DNA from: Cephalopachus bancanus
Lineage: Eukaryota > Chordata > Mammalia > Primates > Tarsiidae
Direction: 5' to 3'
Length of the DNA: 64,000 nucleotides
Assembly: GCA_027257055.1 (NCBI GenBank)
Contig: JAPVLO010000007.1
Location: forward strand, 7,068,001 to 7,132,000
Every line of letters begins with the position of its first letter. The first letter of the stretch is position 1. The notes beneath the pieces were generated by a model that worked only from the letters and a program-made list of their open reading frames with translations, did not search any database and was not told the origin of the DNA. This document shows, piece by piece, positions 21,863 to 34,272 of the stretch. The position numbers were made by a program, and so were the translations under genes.

Positions 21863-24670
21863 AAGCAAGTGACCCACTACCGGGCCAGGAAGTCTCAGAG
21901 GAGAATGTCAAGAGAATTGCACGTCAGGGATTTTTGTGCAGGTGAGAAAAGAGCTCAGAACTCAGAATAGCTGAAGGGGAAGGGAATGGGAAGGAAAAAT
22001 ATGCTGAAGAGGAGAAAGACAATAACTTTTATAGACACAGAAGCAACAACACAACAGTAGCATCTGAATTATTTATACTTTCCTCAAAAGCTGTTTTTCT
22101 TATTTATGGTAGAGATGCTGTGACTCGCAAATCCTGTTGGGTGCCCCCTCGTGGCCATGCCTAGTATTGCAGCTGAGAATCTCACATTTTCCCAAAGCTA
22201 TAGGTACCAGGGATATAATGGAGGAATGTCATAAAATTATTATTTTAATTGCATTATCTTTTAGACTTTAATTCCATATATTAATCCAAATGTAACTATT
22301 TAAAAAATATAAAACAAAACATCGTTTGCGTTGCTTCCTGTGTGAATAAAACTCCCCTGGTGTCTCTTGTGGTCCCTCTGGGAAAACTTTCTGCTGTCTG
22401 ACTAGGAGGTTCTGAGAGTGCCACTCTGGGTCCTTCCCTAGGATGTGGAGAGGTCTTGGTTTTACAGGGCCACCACATAAAACAGGGTGCCCTGTGACTT
22501 CTAAACTCTAATCCAAACAAATAATTTTTCTAATCCAAACAAATAATTTTTAATTCCCATGCAATATTTGGGACCTACTTACACTAAAAAAATTCGTTTT
22601 TTTGTTTTTTTTTTTTTTACCTGAACTTCAAATGTAACTGGATACCCTGTGTTTTTATTTGCTACATCTGGAAACCCTCTCACCTGCCACAGAGCTATTT
22701 TCTATTCAACACTGAAAGCTCCCAGGCCAACTCTAGCCTGGTGTACTGTGGCATTGCTCATGCCAGCCCCAGGCTTCCTTGAGTCTAGGGGTCAAAGAGC
22801 TAAGGTCATGGTCTGGCTGCAGGGAGGGAGGGAGCAGGAGGTATAGTGGACACAAATCCCAATTCACAAACCAGATAGACAAGAAATAGGACATAGTACT
22901 TGTGAAACAAGATGTTTTTCTTCTGAGCCCCTTCCCTACTTGAAGGGCAAGACAGAATCTCACACTTCAAGCTAGAATCTTTTGAGGGTGTTTGCTGAGC
23001 CGAGGTATCATGAGGGCCCTATCATGTCCTCCACCTCACGGGGTCTCAACACTGTCCACCGGGATGTCCTGCCACATACAAGGCTCCCCTGCCACTTTCC
23101 GCCCATTCCAAGCTTTGGGGAAAAGAAACTTCTTCCATGGTTGGAAACTCCACCCTGACACTGACAGTCACAGCCACATGCCTTCTCCTGGGGCTTGTGG
23201 CCACTCTCTCTCTGCACCCCACGCTACTCCTGTGGCCATGGCTGGGTCCCTTCCTTTAGCAGGGGCCCACCTGCCCCTGATGCCTGGGCCAAGAACCCAA
23301 CAGAGGCCTGCATACCAGAGTCTAAATGTTGAAGTCATAAATCCAGCTTACACGCAGCCAAGCATGATGTGTTCTGTCCTCCTGCCTTGACCCACATACC
23401 TTCCTGATGATCTGCCAGGGCATCCTTCTGTTCAGTGTTCTCAGACTCCTTGCAGCTCCTGCCAGGACACGGTGCCCAGACCAGGCCAGCCCAGCCTGGC
23501 CCCTGCCCCCTGGCGCCCAGCCCCTAATCCTGTGTGAGGCAGGGTAACTAGTACAGGTTAGGCATAAACAGATTTCTTATAGTTTTTAGCAAGAAAGTGT
23601 CCAGACATCTTGTGGGCACACTGAATGATCCTGTGAACTGGAATGTGAACTCAGTGTGGATTCCCAGTCCACTCACCTCCTCAGCTCACCAGAGGAAAAC
23701 TCCGTCAAGGCTGTTCCCGGACCAGGAATCTGAAAGCCACAGAAATGAGAATAAGACTACCTTTTAGCTCATGAATGTATATGCTGAGAAGTTTGGCAAG
23801 TTCCCTGGAAAAGCCCACCCTTCCATCCATCAGAGTTGGAGAGATGGGAGAGATAACCCTGCCTACTTATTAACATATCAATCACTAGGTGGGTGTGTCA
23901 AACCTTTTGTAAAAAGCCAAAAGTGCAGTTGTTCTTTTTTGAGAAACTCACTCATGGCAGGTCTTTTTGCCAGGAATCTTCCTTTCTCCTTCTCTGCTTT
24001 CTCTAAAAAACTTCGTTTTAAAACTTTACTGGCCACTCTAAAATTCATTTTAGGGTCAAGTGAAAGAATCTGAGAGTTTTGCTCCACATCCTGCCTGGGA
24101 ACATTGTGCATATGGGGAGGGGCCTCATGGCCACGCTGTGGACCCATTAGCCCCAGCTCCACACTTGGCCCACAACAGCAATCAGATACTAAAAAATGGA
24201 TTAGAATACTCTGGGAGCATCAGAAAATGCTTGTTCTGTTATGTGAAGGGAAAAGGCAGGTGAGTGTGTATTTATTCTGTTTACAGATATTAAAAGATGA
24301 GGTTTGTCTATGGAAAAGATTTGAAGCAACATGAAATACTGAAGTCATTATTTGTGGGGGGGAGTGGGATGGATATTTTCCCTCTTTTATTTGTACTTTC
24401 ATGTTTATGTGATTCTTTTAAGGGAGTAACAAAGAAACATAAAAGGTTTAGAATGTGTCCTCAGAACCTCTGACCTCCTTTATTGAGTTGTCAAGCATTT
24501 ATCATCCATGAATTTTTTAAAGCTAAGTAAATTTTCAGCCAGCATCCCTTTTTGAGATGTCAAATTCATTTATTTATTACTTGCTGTAAAAAGTAGCATC
24601 TCCATCTATTTGTCCTAAAAAACCCACTGCTTTCAGACCTCAGGGTATTATTACCCATTACTTTTGTATT
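21863..24670. other. Long low-repeat stretch, no gene seen
   Basis: About 2.8 kb without a recognised element. It holds a small tandem duplication of CTAATCCAAACAAATAATTT near 22507-22552, a T-run at 22594-22618, a CTCF-like site at 22139-22157 and a GC-rich part at 23000-23530. No frame has exon-like signals that I can support. Confidence 0.5.
22139..22157 (-). promoter_or_regulatory. CTCF-like motif
   Basis: GGGTGCCCCCTCGTGGCCA matches the reverse complement of the CTCF long consensus well. It lies 0.4 kb right of the solo LTR. Confidence 0.55.
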
Positions 24671-25140
24671 CTCAGGTCAACAGAGTAAGGCCCCCCTTAA
24701 AAATATCCACGTCTGAATCCTCAGAAGCTATATGTCTTGTTCTAATCAGACGGGCATTAAGGTGCAATTAAGGTCACTAATCAGCCAACCTTAAAATGCA
24801 GAGAATGTCCTGGATTATCTGAGTTGGCCCAGTGTGTCAAAAGTAGGAGAGAGAGGCAGGAGAGGAGGTCAGAGTGAGATCATGTAAGAAAATGCCAACC
24901 TGCTGCTGCTGGCCTTGAGCATGAGGAAAGGACTGAGGGCCCAGGGTGGCAGGCAGCCTCTAGAGGCTAAGACAGACAGGAGATGGACTCCTTCCTGAGC
25001 CTTCCTGAGTCCTGCCAGCATCTTGATTTTGGCCTCATGAGACACGTCACAGCTCTTTCCTACAGAATCATCAGATAATAAATTTGTCTTGTTTTGCACC
25101 ACTAACTTTGTAGCAATTTGGCAGCCATTTCGGTTTAGGA
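24671..25140 (+). mobile_element. MLT1: MLT1-type LTR (ERVL-MaLR)
   Basis: Order of blocks fits an MLT1 LTR: CCACGTCTGAATCCTCAGAAG, GAATGTCCTGGATTATCTGAG, GGCAGGCAGCCTCTAGAGGC, CATCTTGATTTTGGCCTCATG and AATAAATTTGTCTTGTTTTG. Confidence 0.8.
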
Positions 25141-25794
25141 AATGGAAATTGAACGAAGTCTGGATGTTTCCTAACCATAACTTCCATGGTTGTATCAACT
25201 CCTTTCTATGTTTTTACTTACTATTCATAGACTAAAAAAGTCCCACTGTGTTCAAGACCTTTTATAATATTCCCTACATTGTTTTAACTATCTTTCCTTG
25301 AGTCTTCTTCATCTTCATCTTCGTTCCTGGATGTACAGTGTTGGAAACTGTATGCAGAAGTCAGGAGTCAACTGGATCGTGGTTTTGTACAAGTTTGCAA
25401 TGTTTTCTGCTGTGTTTCCAAATGGACTTTGTTGTGGTGCTGAGCCGGACATTGTCAGCTTTTTCTGGTGCGGCAGCTGATGAAGCCAGTGTCTGTGGGA
25501 TGACACACCAGTCTCCAAATTACCTTTGTTGCTCATAGTTACTATCATGTGTAACTATGATGTAAGAGCTTGGATTACTTATTCCCCAGATGCAAACAAG
25601 TCCCGGGCCTCTCTGCCATCTTTGAATGGGCTCACAGTACCTGGCAGGATCACACACATTTTGCCACCTGAAAGAGATTGGCATGAACTGTGAAGGTGGA
25701 TATTCACCTTCACAGCACACACTCTGATTATCCACACTGTGCATGCAACATCTTACTGACATACAGCTAGTATACATCCGAGGACAGCCCTGAC
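25141..25794. other. No gene; unassigned
   Basis: Unique-looking sequence. Short frames on both strands have no support. Confidence 0.45.
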
Positions 25795-26130
25795 ATGATG
25801 TACACGACAGACCATAGAGCAACCACACACACACACAAAACACTCAAAACAGTTAAATCATCAGAGAAATTAAAATGTTACACTGAAAAAAATTCACTTA
25901 ATGCAAAAGAAGAATGTAAATCAGGAAAAGGGACAGAGTGTGAGAGCAAGAGTCACAGAGAGGGGTGGGAGAGAGAGAGAGAGAGAGAGAGAAACAGAGA
26001 GAGAGAGAGAAAGGGTGTGAGAGAGAGTGAGAGAAAGAGAAAGCCCGAGTGCACAGAAAGGAAAATAGCAGATGTACATTTAACTATATCAACTTTGCAT
26101 TTAACGGACATCATCCTTCCACTTAACATG
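25795..26130 (+). mobile_element. L1: L1 ORF2 fragment with (GA)n inside
   Basis: ATTCACTTAATGCAAAAGAAG, then a GA array (about 25964-26045), then AGCAGATGTACATTTAACTA match 28.75-29.05 kb on both sides of that copy's own GA array. The parent is the early ORF2 region of an old L1. Confidence 0.65.
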
Positions 26131-26320
26131 TTATTATTTTTAATCCAAGAGAAAATCAGTTTATATCTATTGAATTATCTGGTCCTAATCTAGGTCCTTT
26201 TATGACAAAGCACCTCCCCTTTCTCCTGTGTTCATGAATACATTCTGTCTGATACATTTCATCAGTATAAATAAGCCAGCTTTCTATTGGTTATATTGGT
26301 TAGTATTTTGTCTCTTTTTC
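26131..26320. other. No gene; short unassigned interval
   Basis: AT-rich. It includes the left TSD copy of the next Alu. Confidence 0.4.
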
Positions 26321-26605
26321 TTTTCTTTGTTTTTTTTTTTTTGAGTTGGAGTCTCACTCTGTCGCCCAGACTGGAGTGCAGTTGCCGCTCCCGGCCACCT
26401 CAGCCTCGCCTGCTGGGCTCCAGAGCCGGAGCCTTCCAAGTAGCTGGAATTACAGGCATGCGCTACCACGCCCGGCTGATTTTTTGGTTTATTGTAGAGA
26501 TGAGGTCTCGCTGCCCAGGCGGGTCTTGAATCCCCAGGCTCAGACAATTCACTCACCTCAGCCTCCCAAAGGCGTGGGATTACAGGCTGAGCCACTGAGC
26601 CCGGC
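26321..26605 (-). mobile_element. Alu: Alu, short left-arm subtype
   Basis: Antisense. GAGGTCTCGCTGCCCAGGCGG shows the missing ACTTGG block. The right arm also lost a few bases (CTCCAGAGCCGGAGCC). TTGTCTCTTTTTC flanks at 26308-26320 and 26606-26618. Confidence 0.94.
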
Positions 26606-26699
26606 TTGTCTCTTTTTCAACAGTTCAGTTTTTATATTTTCAAGTGTATATTTCAAGTAATCCAATGAAGTGTATTCAAGTGCAGAAGACACTTTATTT

Positions 26700-26900
26700 T
26701 GTTTTATTTTGTGTTGCTTTACTTCCTTAAGCCCAGAGTGGCAATCTTTGTCTTTCAATCAGATCATTTAATCTACTTATATTGACTATAATTTGTGATA
26801 TATTTGGGTTTAATCATCTTATTGTTGTTGCCATTTAAAAAAACTAATCAAGTATTTTATACATTTCATTTTGTTCCTCTAATATACTTGTAGCTATAAA
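26700..26900 (-). mobile_element. L1: L1 ORF2 fragment, antisense
   Basis: TTTAATCTACTTATATTGAC and GGGTTTAATCATCTTATTG are the reverse strand of the start of L1 ORF2. Confidence 0.6.
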
Positions 26901-27318
26901 TTATTTTAAGCTAAAATAGAACAGGTTTAGGTTCTTATAAAACCTAAAAAAGTTATTATGCACATCTAGAAACACAACAAAATCCAAGTAGGATAAACAC
27001 AAGACAGCTACATCCACGCGCTTTATAGTCAAATTTGAAGGAAGAAAAAAACAAAACAAAAACCCCAAACCCCATAAAATCTGGACTGCATTAGGGAAGA
27101 AATGACTTACCATATACAAGGGAGCCCCAATAAAGTTAACAGTTGAATTCTCATCAGAAAAACAACAACAACAAACCAAAAAAAGCAAGCAAGCAAGCAA
27201 ACAAAAAAAAATTCTAGAAGGAAATGGAATGACAGATTCAAAGTGCTAGGGAAAAGAAAAAAAATTCCATATCTGGAAAAATCTATCTTTCCAAAATAAA
27301 TAAAAATAAATGTATTCC

Positions 27319-27611
27319 GCCTGGCTCGGTGGCTCAGCCTGTAATCCCATGCCTTTGGGAGGCTGAGGTGAGTGGACTGCCTGAGCCCGCGGGTTCGAGA
27401 CCCGCCTGGGAAGGTGAGACCTCATCTCTACAATAAATTAAAAAAAAAATTAGCCGGGCGTAGTAGCGCGCGCCTCTAATTCCAGCTACTCGGAAGACTG
27501 AGGCGGAAGGATCGCCGGAGACCAGCAGATCGAGGCTGCGGTGGCCGGGAGTGGCCACTGCACTCCAGTCTGGGCAACAGAGTGAGACTCCAACTCAAAA
27601 AATAAATAAAT
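27319..27611 (+). mobile_element. Alu: Alu in L1, TSD intact
   Basis: AAATAAATGTATTCC flanks (ends 27318; 27612-27626). Left arm reads CCTGGGAAGGTGAGACC, a private deletion. The tail is (AAAT)n. Confidence 0.93.
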
Positions 27612-28343
27612 AAATAAATGTATTCCAAGATAAACAAACACTAAGACAATTTGTTTCTAGCAGACTTGCCATAAAAAAAAATACTAAAAAATGTTCTTCA
27701 GTCTGAAAGCAAGTGAGACCGAGTATTAAATCAAATTTACATTAAAGAAAACAAGAGTACTGATTAAGATAATTATGTAGGTAATTATACAAGACAGTAT
27801 AATTGCATGTTTTTCTTCTTTCTTCACTTGACTGATTTAGCAAGCAATCATATAAAACAATATGCATATCATTGCATTTTGGGTTTATGGTATATAAAAA
27901 TGAAACATATGTGACTATAGCAATGTAAAACAGGGCAGTGGGAACAAAGCTGTATTGGAGTGAAGTGATGGGAAACCACAGAGACGCCGGTGACCAAAAG
28001 AAAGAAAAATAAGAGCAGAGCATGAAGCACTGGCCCAGATGGTGACTTGAATCCACAGGAAGATATGAAGAGACCCAGAAGTGGTCACTAAGAAGGCTGA
28101 TATGGCAAGCTCCGCAATGATAGATGTCCTCTCCTCTCTTCTCTCAGAATCTTTAGAAGATATGACATTATGAGAAGTAATAGCTATAGCAATGCATTGC
28201 TGAGTTTGTAAACACATTTAGAAATGATTTGTATAACAAAATAACACGAAACTTGAGTGTGGGAAATGAGCTACGTAAGAGTACATTTTGTAGGTTAGTG
28301 TAAATCTGAAGATTATTCTGACAAGTTAAAATATACATTGCAG

Positions 28344-28690
28344 CCAGCTCGGTGGCTCAGCCTGTAATCCCACACCTTTGGGAGGCTGAGGTGAGTGGAT
28401 TACCTGAGCCCGCGGGTTCAAGACCCACCTGGGCAGTGAGACCTCATCTCTACAATAAATCAAAAAATCAGCCGGGCGTGGTAGCGCGTGCCTGTAATTC
28501 CGGCTACTGGGAAGGCTGAGGCGGAAGGATCGCTGGAGCCCAGCAGGCGAGGCTGCGGTGGCTGGGAGCGGCCACTGCACTCCAGTCTGGGCGACTGAGT
28601 GAGACTCCAACGCAAAAAAAAAGTATATATATATATGTGTGTGTATATATATATATGTGTGTGTGTGTGTATGTATATATATACACATAC
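28344..28690 (+). mobile_element. Alu: Alu with TA/TG microsatellite tail
   Basis: Short-arm subtype (CCTGGGCAGTGAGACC). The A-tail has become (TATATG)n from 28621. ATACATTGCAG flanks at 28333-28343 and 28691-28701, so the microsatellite lies inside the insertion. Confidence 0.94.
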
Positions 28691-28809
28691 ATACATTGCA
28701 GACCCTGGAAAAACCACTAAAAAACATAGGTAAATCATTAAAGAAATTAAAGTGATACACTGAAAAATATTCACTTAATACAAAAGAAGAATGTAAATTA
28801 GGAACAGGT

Positions 28810-29005
28810 AGAGAGAGAGAAAGTGTGTGTACACAAGAAAGAGGGAGAGAGAAAGAAAGGGAAGGGGAGAGAAAGAGAGAGAGACAAAGAGGGGGGGAAG
28901 AGGGAGAGAGAAAAAGAGAGAGACAGAGGGAGAGAGGAAGAGAGAGAGAGGAGAGTGTGCACTCATGCATGAGAGAGAGTGCGCACACATGAGAGAGAGA
29001 GAGAA
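28810..29005 (+). repeat. GA-rich microsatellite within L1
   Basis: GAGAGA and GAAAGAAAG units with TGTG and GCGCACACAT interruptions, at the same L1 position as the GA array at 25.96-26.05 kb. Confidence 0.9.
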
Positions 29006-29170
29006 GGAAGGAAAAGAGCAGATATAAATCTAACTCTATCAATAACATCATTAAATGTGAATATATTTACCAATCCACCAAAAGGCAGAGAGTATCAGAC
29101 TGGATTAAAATTAAACTTGTCAAAAAACCAAAATTTCAACAGATTTAAAGATCTAACTGTCTTTTTTTCC

Positions 29171-29595
29171 TCCCATAATTTATGAATCAGGGAAGCCTCT
29201 ACAAAATAGAATCAGCATTCCCATTGGGCAATGGCAAAACAGTGGGTTTCCTAGGGTAGGAACCAGGAAACAGAACAATAGGAAAAAAAGGGATTGGTTA
29301 ACATCAGGTTACTTCGAGTTACTTTTTTTGTAGGAGTTAAAGGAGAGAAACCCTCCTTACTATCTTGACTGAAGTAGACTGGAATCTCTTATTTTGAGGA
29401 GAAACTGGTCTGCTTTGGATCTATCTGTTTCCTTAAAGTGTCAGTTTGATCATGTAGCCTTTAGCATGAATGACTCCATGTTGATTTCATCCTGTCTGTT
29501 GAGACCCAGTACGGAGCCCCGTCCAGAGCAACGGCATCCCATATCTTTTGTTTAACAAACTATCTGCTGTCTTTAGAAAACATATTTTTATTTTG
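29171..29595. other. No gene; unassigned, possibly LTR-like
   Basis: GAATGACTCCATGTTGATTTC has the flavour of an ERV LTR, but I cannot place it. Confidence 0.35.
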
Positions 29596-29609
29596 AAAAA
29601 CAGGTTGAA

Positions 29610-29891
29610 GCCGGGCTCGGTGGCTCAGCCTGTAATCCCGCGCCTTTGGGAGGCTGAGGTGAGTGGATTGCCTGAGCCCACGGGTTCGAGACCCGCCTGG
29701 ACAGCGAGACCTCATCTCTACAATAAATCAAAAAATCAGCCAGGCGTGGTAGCGCATGCCTGTAATTCCGGCTACTTGGAAGGCTGAGGTGGAAGGATCG
29801 CTGGAGCCCAGCAGGTCGAGGCTGCGGTGGCCGGGAGCGGCCACTGCACTCCAGTCTGGGTGACAGAGTGAGACTCCAACTCAAAAAAAAA
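29610..29891 (+). mobile_element. Alu: Young-looking Alu, short left-arm subtype
   Basis: Close to the apparent consensus: GCCGGGCTCGGTGGCTCAG, AATCCCGCGCC, CCTGGACAGCGAGACC, AATTCCGGCTAC. TSD AAAAACAGGTTGAA at 29596-29609 and 29892-29905. Confidence 0.95.
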
Positions 29892-29994
29892 AAAAAACAG
29901 GTTGAATGTAAAGGAAGGAGAAAAGATACACTGTGCAAACAATAACAGTAACAGAGTTTGAATGACTATATTAACATTAGACAAAAGAGACTGT

Positions 29995-30288
29995 TTGTTT
30001 GTTTGTTTGTTTGAGCTGGAGTCTCACTCTGTCGCCCAGACTGGAGTGCAGTGGCCGCTTCCGGCCACCGCAACCTCGACCCGCTGGGCTCCGGCGGTCC
30101 TTCCGCCTCAGCCTTCCAAAGTAGCTGGAATTACAGGCATGCGCTACCACGCCCGGCTGATTTTTTGAAATATTGTAGAGATGAGGTCTCACTGCCCAGG
30201 CGGGTCTCGAACCCATGGGCTCAGGCAAATCTAATCACCTCAGCCTCCCAAAGGCGCAGGATTATAGGCTGAGCCACCGAGCCCGGCC
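29995..30288 (-). mobile_element. Alu: Alu, short left-arm subtype
   Basis: Tail is (TTTG)n. GAGGTCTCACTGCCCAGGCGG shows the missing block. It lies directly against the next Alu. Confidence 0.93.
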
Positions 30289-30840
<552 letters not shown>

Positions 30841-30887
30841 ACCAGTGCCAAAAGGATGCATGCTAGTTTTAATCTGCTTAATGTTGT

Positions 30888-31292
30888 TAATAAAGGAACA
30901 TCTGAAACCGCATATTTATAAATAAAAGAGGTCTATTCAGCTCACGATACCACAGGCTGAAAAAGAAGCATGTCACCACATCTGCTTGGCTTCTGGTAAT
31001 GCCTCAAGAAGCTTCCATTCATGGTGTAGATTGAAGGGGAGATGCAGGTGCAGAGAGCAAATGGCAAGAAAGGAGGCAGGAGAGAGAGGTGGGCGGTGCC
31101 AGGCTCTTTTGAACAACTTGCTCTTTCGGAAAGTAAGAGCAAGAACTCCCATCCCCAAAGGAGGGTACTAATCTACTCATGAGGGACCCACCTCATAACT
31201 CAAATACTTCCCATTAGGTCCCACCTCCAGTGTTGGAGATCAAATTTCAACATGAGGTTTAGAGTGGATGACAAACATCCAATTATATCATC
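30888..31292 (-). mobile_element. MST: MST-type LTR (ERVL-MaLR), antisense
   Basis: Reverse-strand MaLR LTR: AAGAAGCATG, CTTCCATTCATGGTG, GGTGCCAGGCTCTTTT, CCCATTAGGTCCCACCTCC and CAAATTTCAACATGAGG in the expected order. It ends near GACAAACATCCAATTATATCA. Confidence 0.85.
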
Positions 31293-32500
31293 CCTGGCAG
31301 GAGACCTGTCCCTGCCTCAACTCACAGGAAGCACTGTGAGTGCCTGAAGAGAGAGAAATTCCTAAGAGGACAACCAGAGACAGAGAAGTTAGGACTATCC
31401 TTCCCAGTCCTGGGAACTCTGCTCTGTAACTCAGGCAAAGAGATGTCAAATCAGAGTGGCTGTTTAGCACAAGCACCATGCTGTAGGAAATACATTCCAT
31501 AGGACCCCTGGGCATGAACCCCTAGTCAGAATCCACAGAATGCTGGTGTATCTTCTCTGGGACCTCCCTCACTCAGGGTGGGCAGCACAAGTGCCAAGGA
31601 CAGACCTGGGCTTAAGGTGCCATCTAGTGCCAAAAGGGAGGCAGTGACCTAGTGAAATGTGACCTAGTAGAGTGCAGGGAGAAGAAATTCAAACTTTAAA
31701 AGAATTCAAAAGAGTTATTTTCAATTTAAAATAATCCAAAAATTGTGAGAAATTTCTAAGAAAATATATACAATAAAAACCAAAACAAGCCAAACAGAGA
31801 AGACTGGATATAGATGCACATTCACAAGAAACAACAGTAAACAGGGAACTGTAACCTCCCAAAATAAACAAAGCAAGGAATCAGCGATGACTCCTAACAA
31901 CAAATCCTAACAGGATCCTAACAAGATATGATATATGAGTTCTCTGACCAAGGATTCAAAATGGCAGTTCTAAGAACACTCAGTAATCTCCAAGATAATA
32001 CAAAAAAACCATGCAGAAATTTAACAAAGAGGTTGACATAAAAAAAAGAAAAGAAAAGAAAAAGCAGGAATCCTGGAATTGAAAAATACTTTTGCTGAAC
32101 TAAAATATTCAGTGGAAGCTATCAGCAACAGAATGGATCAAGCAGAGGAGAGAGCCAATGAGCTTGAAGACAGGCTATTTGAAAATATACAAGTCAGAGA
32201 AGAAAAAAAGAATGATAAGAAGTGAAGTTGCCTACATGATAGAGAAACTTATCTAAGAAGACTAAATCTAAGAATTGTTGGTGTTCAAGAGGGAATTGAG
32301 CGAGAGCAAGGAGTAGAAAGCCTATTCAAAAAAGAATAACAAAAAAACTTTTCAAACTTAAGAAAGATATAAATACCCAAGTAAAAGAAGTATAGAGAAC
32401 ACCAAATTGATTAGACCCAAATAAGACTACCCCAAGTAATATAATTGTCGAAATCTCAAAGGTCATAGACAAAGAGAGAATCCTAAAATATGACGTCAAC
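31293..32500 (+). mobile_element. L1: L1/HAL1-like ORF1 region, broken
   Basis: The clearest part is 31690-32490. It encodes a degraded ORF1-like stretch: an acidic/basic coiled-coil segment around GCAGAGGAGAGAGCCAATGAG, then a frame resembling the RNA-recognition part (AGAATTGTTGGTGTTC). Stops interrupt it. Confidence 0.6.
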
Positions 32501-32752
32501 ATTTTCAAGTTTGTTGAGCCTTGTTTTGTAACCTAAGATGTTATCTATTTTGAAGACTGTTTCATAGGCTGACAAAAAGAATGTGTAGTCTGCAGCAGCT
32601 AGGTGAAATGTTGTGTAAATGTTATAGTCTTGTTTGGTCTAGTGTGTTATTTAATGCTGATATTTCTTCATTTATTTTTGATCTTTCCATTACTGAGAGT
32701 GGGGTGCTGAAATCCCCTATTATTCCTGTATTATGGTCTCTTTTTCCTTGCC
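32501..32752 (-). mobile_element. L1: L1 ORF2 fragment, antisense
   Basis: GATCTTTCCATTACTGAGAG and GGGGTGCTGAAATCCCC are the reverse strand of L1 ORF2. The orientation flips against both neighbours. Confidence 0.75.
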
Positions 32753-32753
32753 A

Positions 32754-32960
32754 GCCCAGGCAACTTGGTGAGACCTCATCTCTACAATAAATAAATAGCA
32801 AATTAGCCAGTCATGGTAGCATGTGCCTGTAGTTCTGACTACTTGGAAGGCTGAGGCAGAAGGATCACCAGAGTCCAGCAGGTCAACGCTGGGGTGGCCA
32901 TGACTGTGCCACTGCACTCCAGCCTGGGCGATCAGGTAAGATTCCAACTCAGAAAAAAAA
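32754..32960 (+). mobile_element. Alu: 5'-truncated older Alu
   Basis: Starts at GCAACTTGGTGAGACC and runs to GATTCCAACTC plus A-tail. GGTCAACGCTGGGGTGGCCATGA-type bases are shared with the copy at 49 kb. Confidence 0.9.
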
Positions 32961-33002
32961 TTAGAGACCGGCATTACCCTTATATCAAAATCAGACATGG
33001 AC

Positions 33003-33004
33003 AC

Positions 33005-33060
<56 letters not shown>
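33003..33060 (+). repeat. (CA)n microsatellite
   Basis: A pure CA run inside the L1 ORF2 fragment. Confidence 0.95.
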
Positions 33061-33210
33061 TCACTACAGACCAATATCTCTGATGCATATGATTGCAAAA
33101 ATCCTTAACAAAATACTAGCAAACCAAATTCAGCAACACATTAATAAGATCATGACGAAGTGGGATTCATCCCAGAGGTGCAAGAATGGTTTAATATTTT
33201 AAAAAATTAG

Positions 33211-33480
33211 GCCAGGCTCGGTGGCTCAGTCTGTAATCCCAGCACTTCAGGAGGCCAAGGCAAGTGGATTGCCTGAGCCCGCAGGTTTGAGACCCACTCG
33301 GGCAACTTGGCAAGACCTCGTCTCTACAATAAAAAAAAAAAAAAATTAGCCAGGCATGGTAGCACGCACCTGTAGTTCCAGCTACTTGGCAGGCTGAGAT
33401 GGAAGGATAGCTGGAGCCCAGCAGGTTGAGACTGCGGTGGCCGGGAGCATGCCAGTGAGATTCCAACTCAAAAAAAAAAA
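33211..33480 (+). mobile_element. Alu: Alu with a 3' internal deletion
   Basis: Right arm jumps from GGGAGCATGCCA to GTGAGATTCCAACTC, losing the CACTGCACTCCAG block. A long A-run sits in the linker. Inserted in L1 ORF2. Confidence 0.92.
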
Positions 33481-34151
33481 AATCAATAAATGTGATAAAT
33501 CACATTAACAGAATCAGTAACAAAAGTCAAATGATCATTTCAACAGATGCTGAAAAAGCACAGAATAAAATTCAACACTCTTTTATGATAAAAACCCTCA
33601 ACAAACTGGGTATATAATGAATATATCTAAAAATAAAAATTTCATATATGACAAGTCCACAACCAACATCACACTGAAAATATGGAAGCTTTTTCTCTAA
33701 GGTATGGAACAAGACAAGGCTGTCCACTTTCACCACTGTCATTTAACATAATACTGGAAGTCCTGGCCAGAGCAACTAGGCAGAAGCAAGAAAGAAAGGG
33801 ACTCCAAAATGGAAAGGAAGAAGTCAAATTAACCTTGTTCACAGATGACATGATCTTATATTTGGAAAATCCTAAAGACGCCACTCAAAAGCTATTAGAA
33901 CTGGTCAATGAGTTCAGTAAAATTCCAGGATACAAAATCAGCACACAAAAATCAGTGGTATTTATATACAACAACAACCAACAATCTGAATAAAATCAAG
34001 AAAACAATCCTATGTGTAATAATTATAAAGAATATAAAATGCCTAGGAATCATTTTAACCAAAGAGCTAAAATATCTATATGAGGAAAACTATAAAACAC
34101 TAGTAAAAAAAAAAAAAACTGTCAAGGACACAAATAAATGGAAAAACATTC

Positions 34152-34272
34152 TTTAAAAATTTTTTTTTAAATTGTGAAGATGTGGGGTACAATTCAGGGC
34201 TAAGTATACAAATGTTCATTATGCAGGTACCCTTGTTGATGATGTGTCTCCCACCCCTGGCAGAATCCCACT
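34152..34272 (-). mobile_element. L1: 121-bp young L1 3' end, antisense
   Basis: Inverted copy of the same 3' UTR as at 4.9 and 47.8 kb (GGGGTACAATTCAGGGC, AAGTATACAAATG, GTACCCTTG). AACATTC (34145-34151) and AATATTC (34273-34279) form a slightly diverged TSD, and the host L1 ORF2 is continuous across it. Confidence 0.88.

Larger units (their letters stand above)
26920..29170 (+). mobile_element. L1: Old L1 (ORF1/ORF2 junction), split by two Alus
   Basis: L1M-like: CTAGAAGGAAATGGAATGAC, AAAATACTAAAAAATGTTCTTCAG, then TACACTGAAAAATATTCAC and, after a GA array (28810-29005), GAGTATCAGACTGGATTAAA near the ORF2 start. Frames are badly broken. Confidence 0.75.

Noticed and set aside
28326..29051. 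241-codon minus-strand open frame
   Set aside because: Built from an antisense GA array, a TA/TG microsatellite and an Alu.
25795..29170. 25.8-26.1 and 28.7-29.1 kb considered a recent segmental duplication
   Set aside because: Flanks differ and similarity is confined to L1 sequence, so two separate L1 insertions explain it better.
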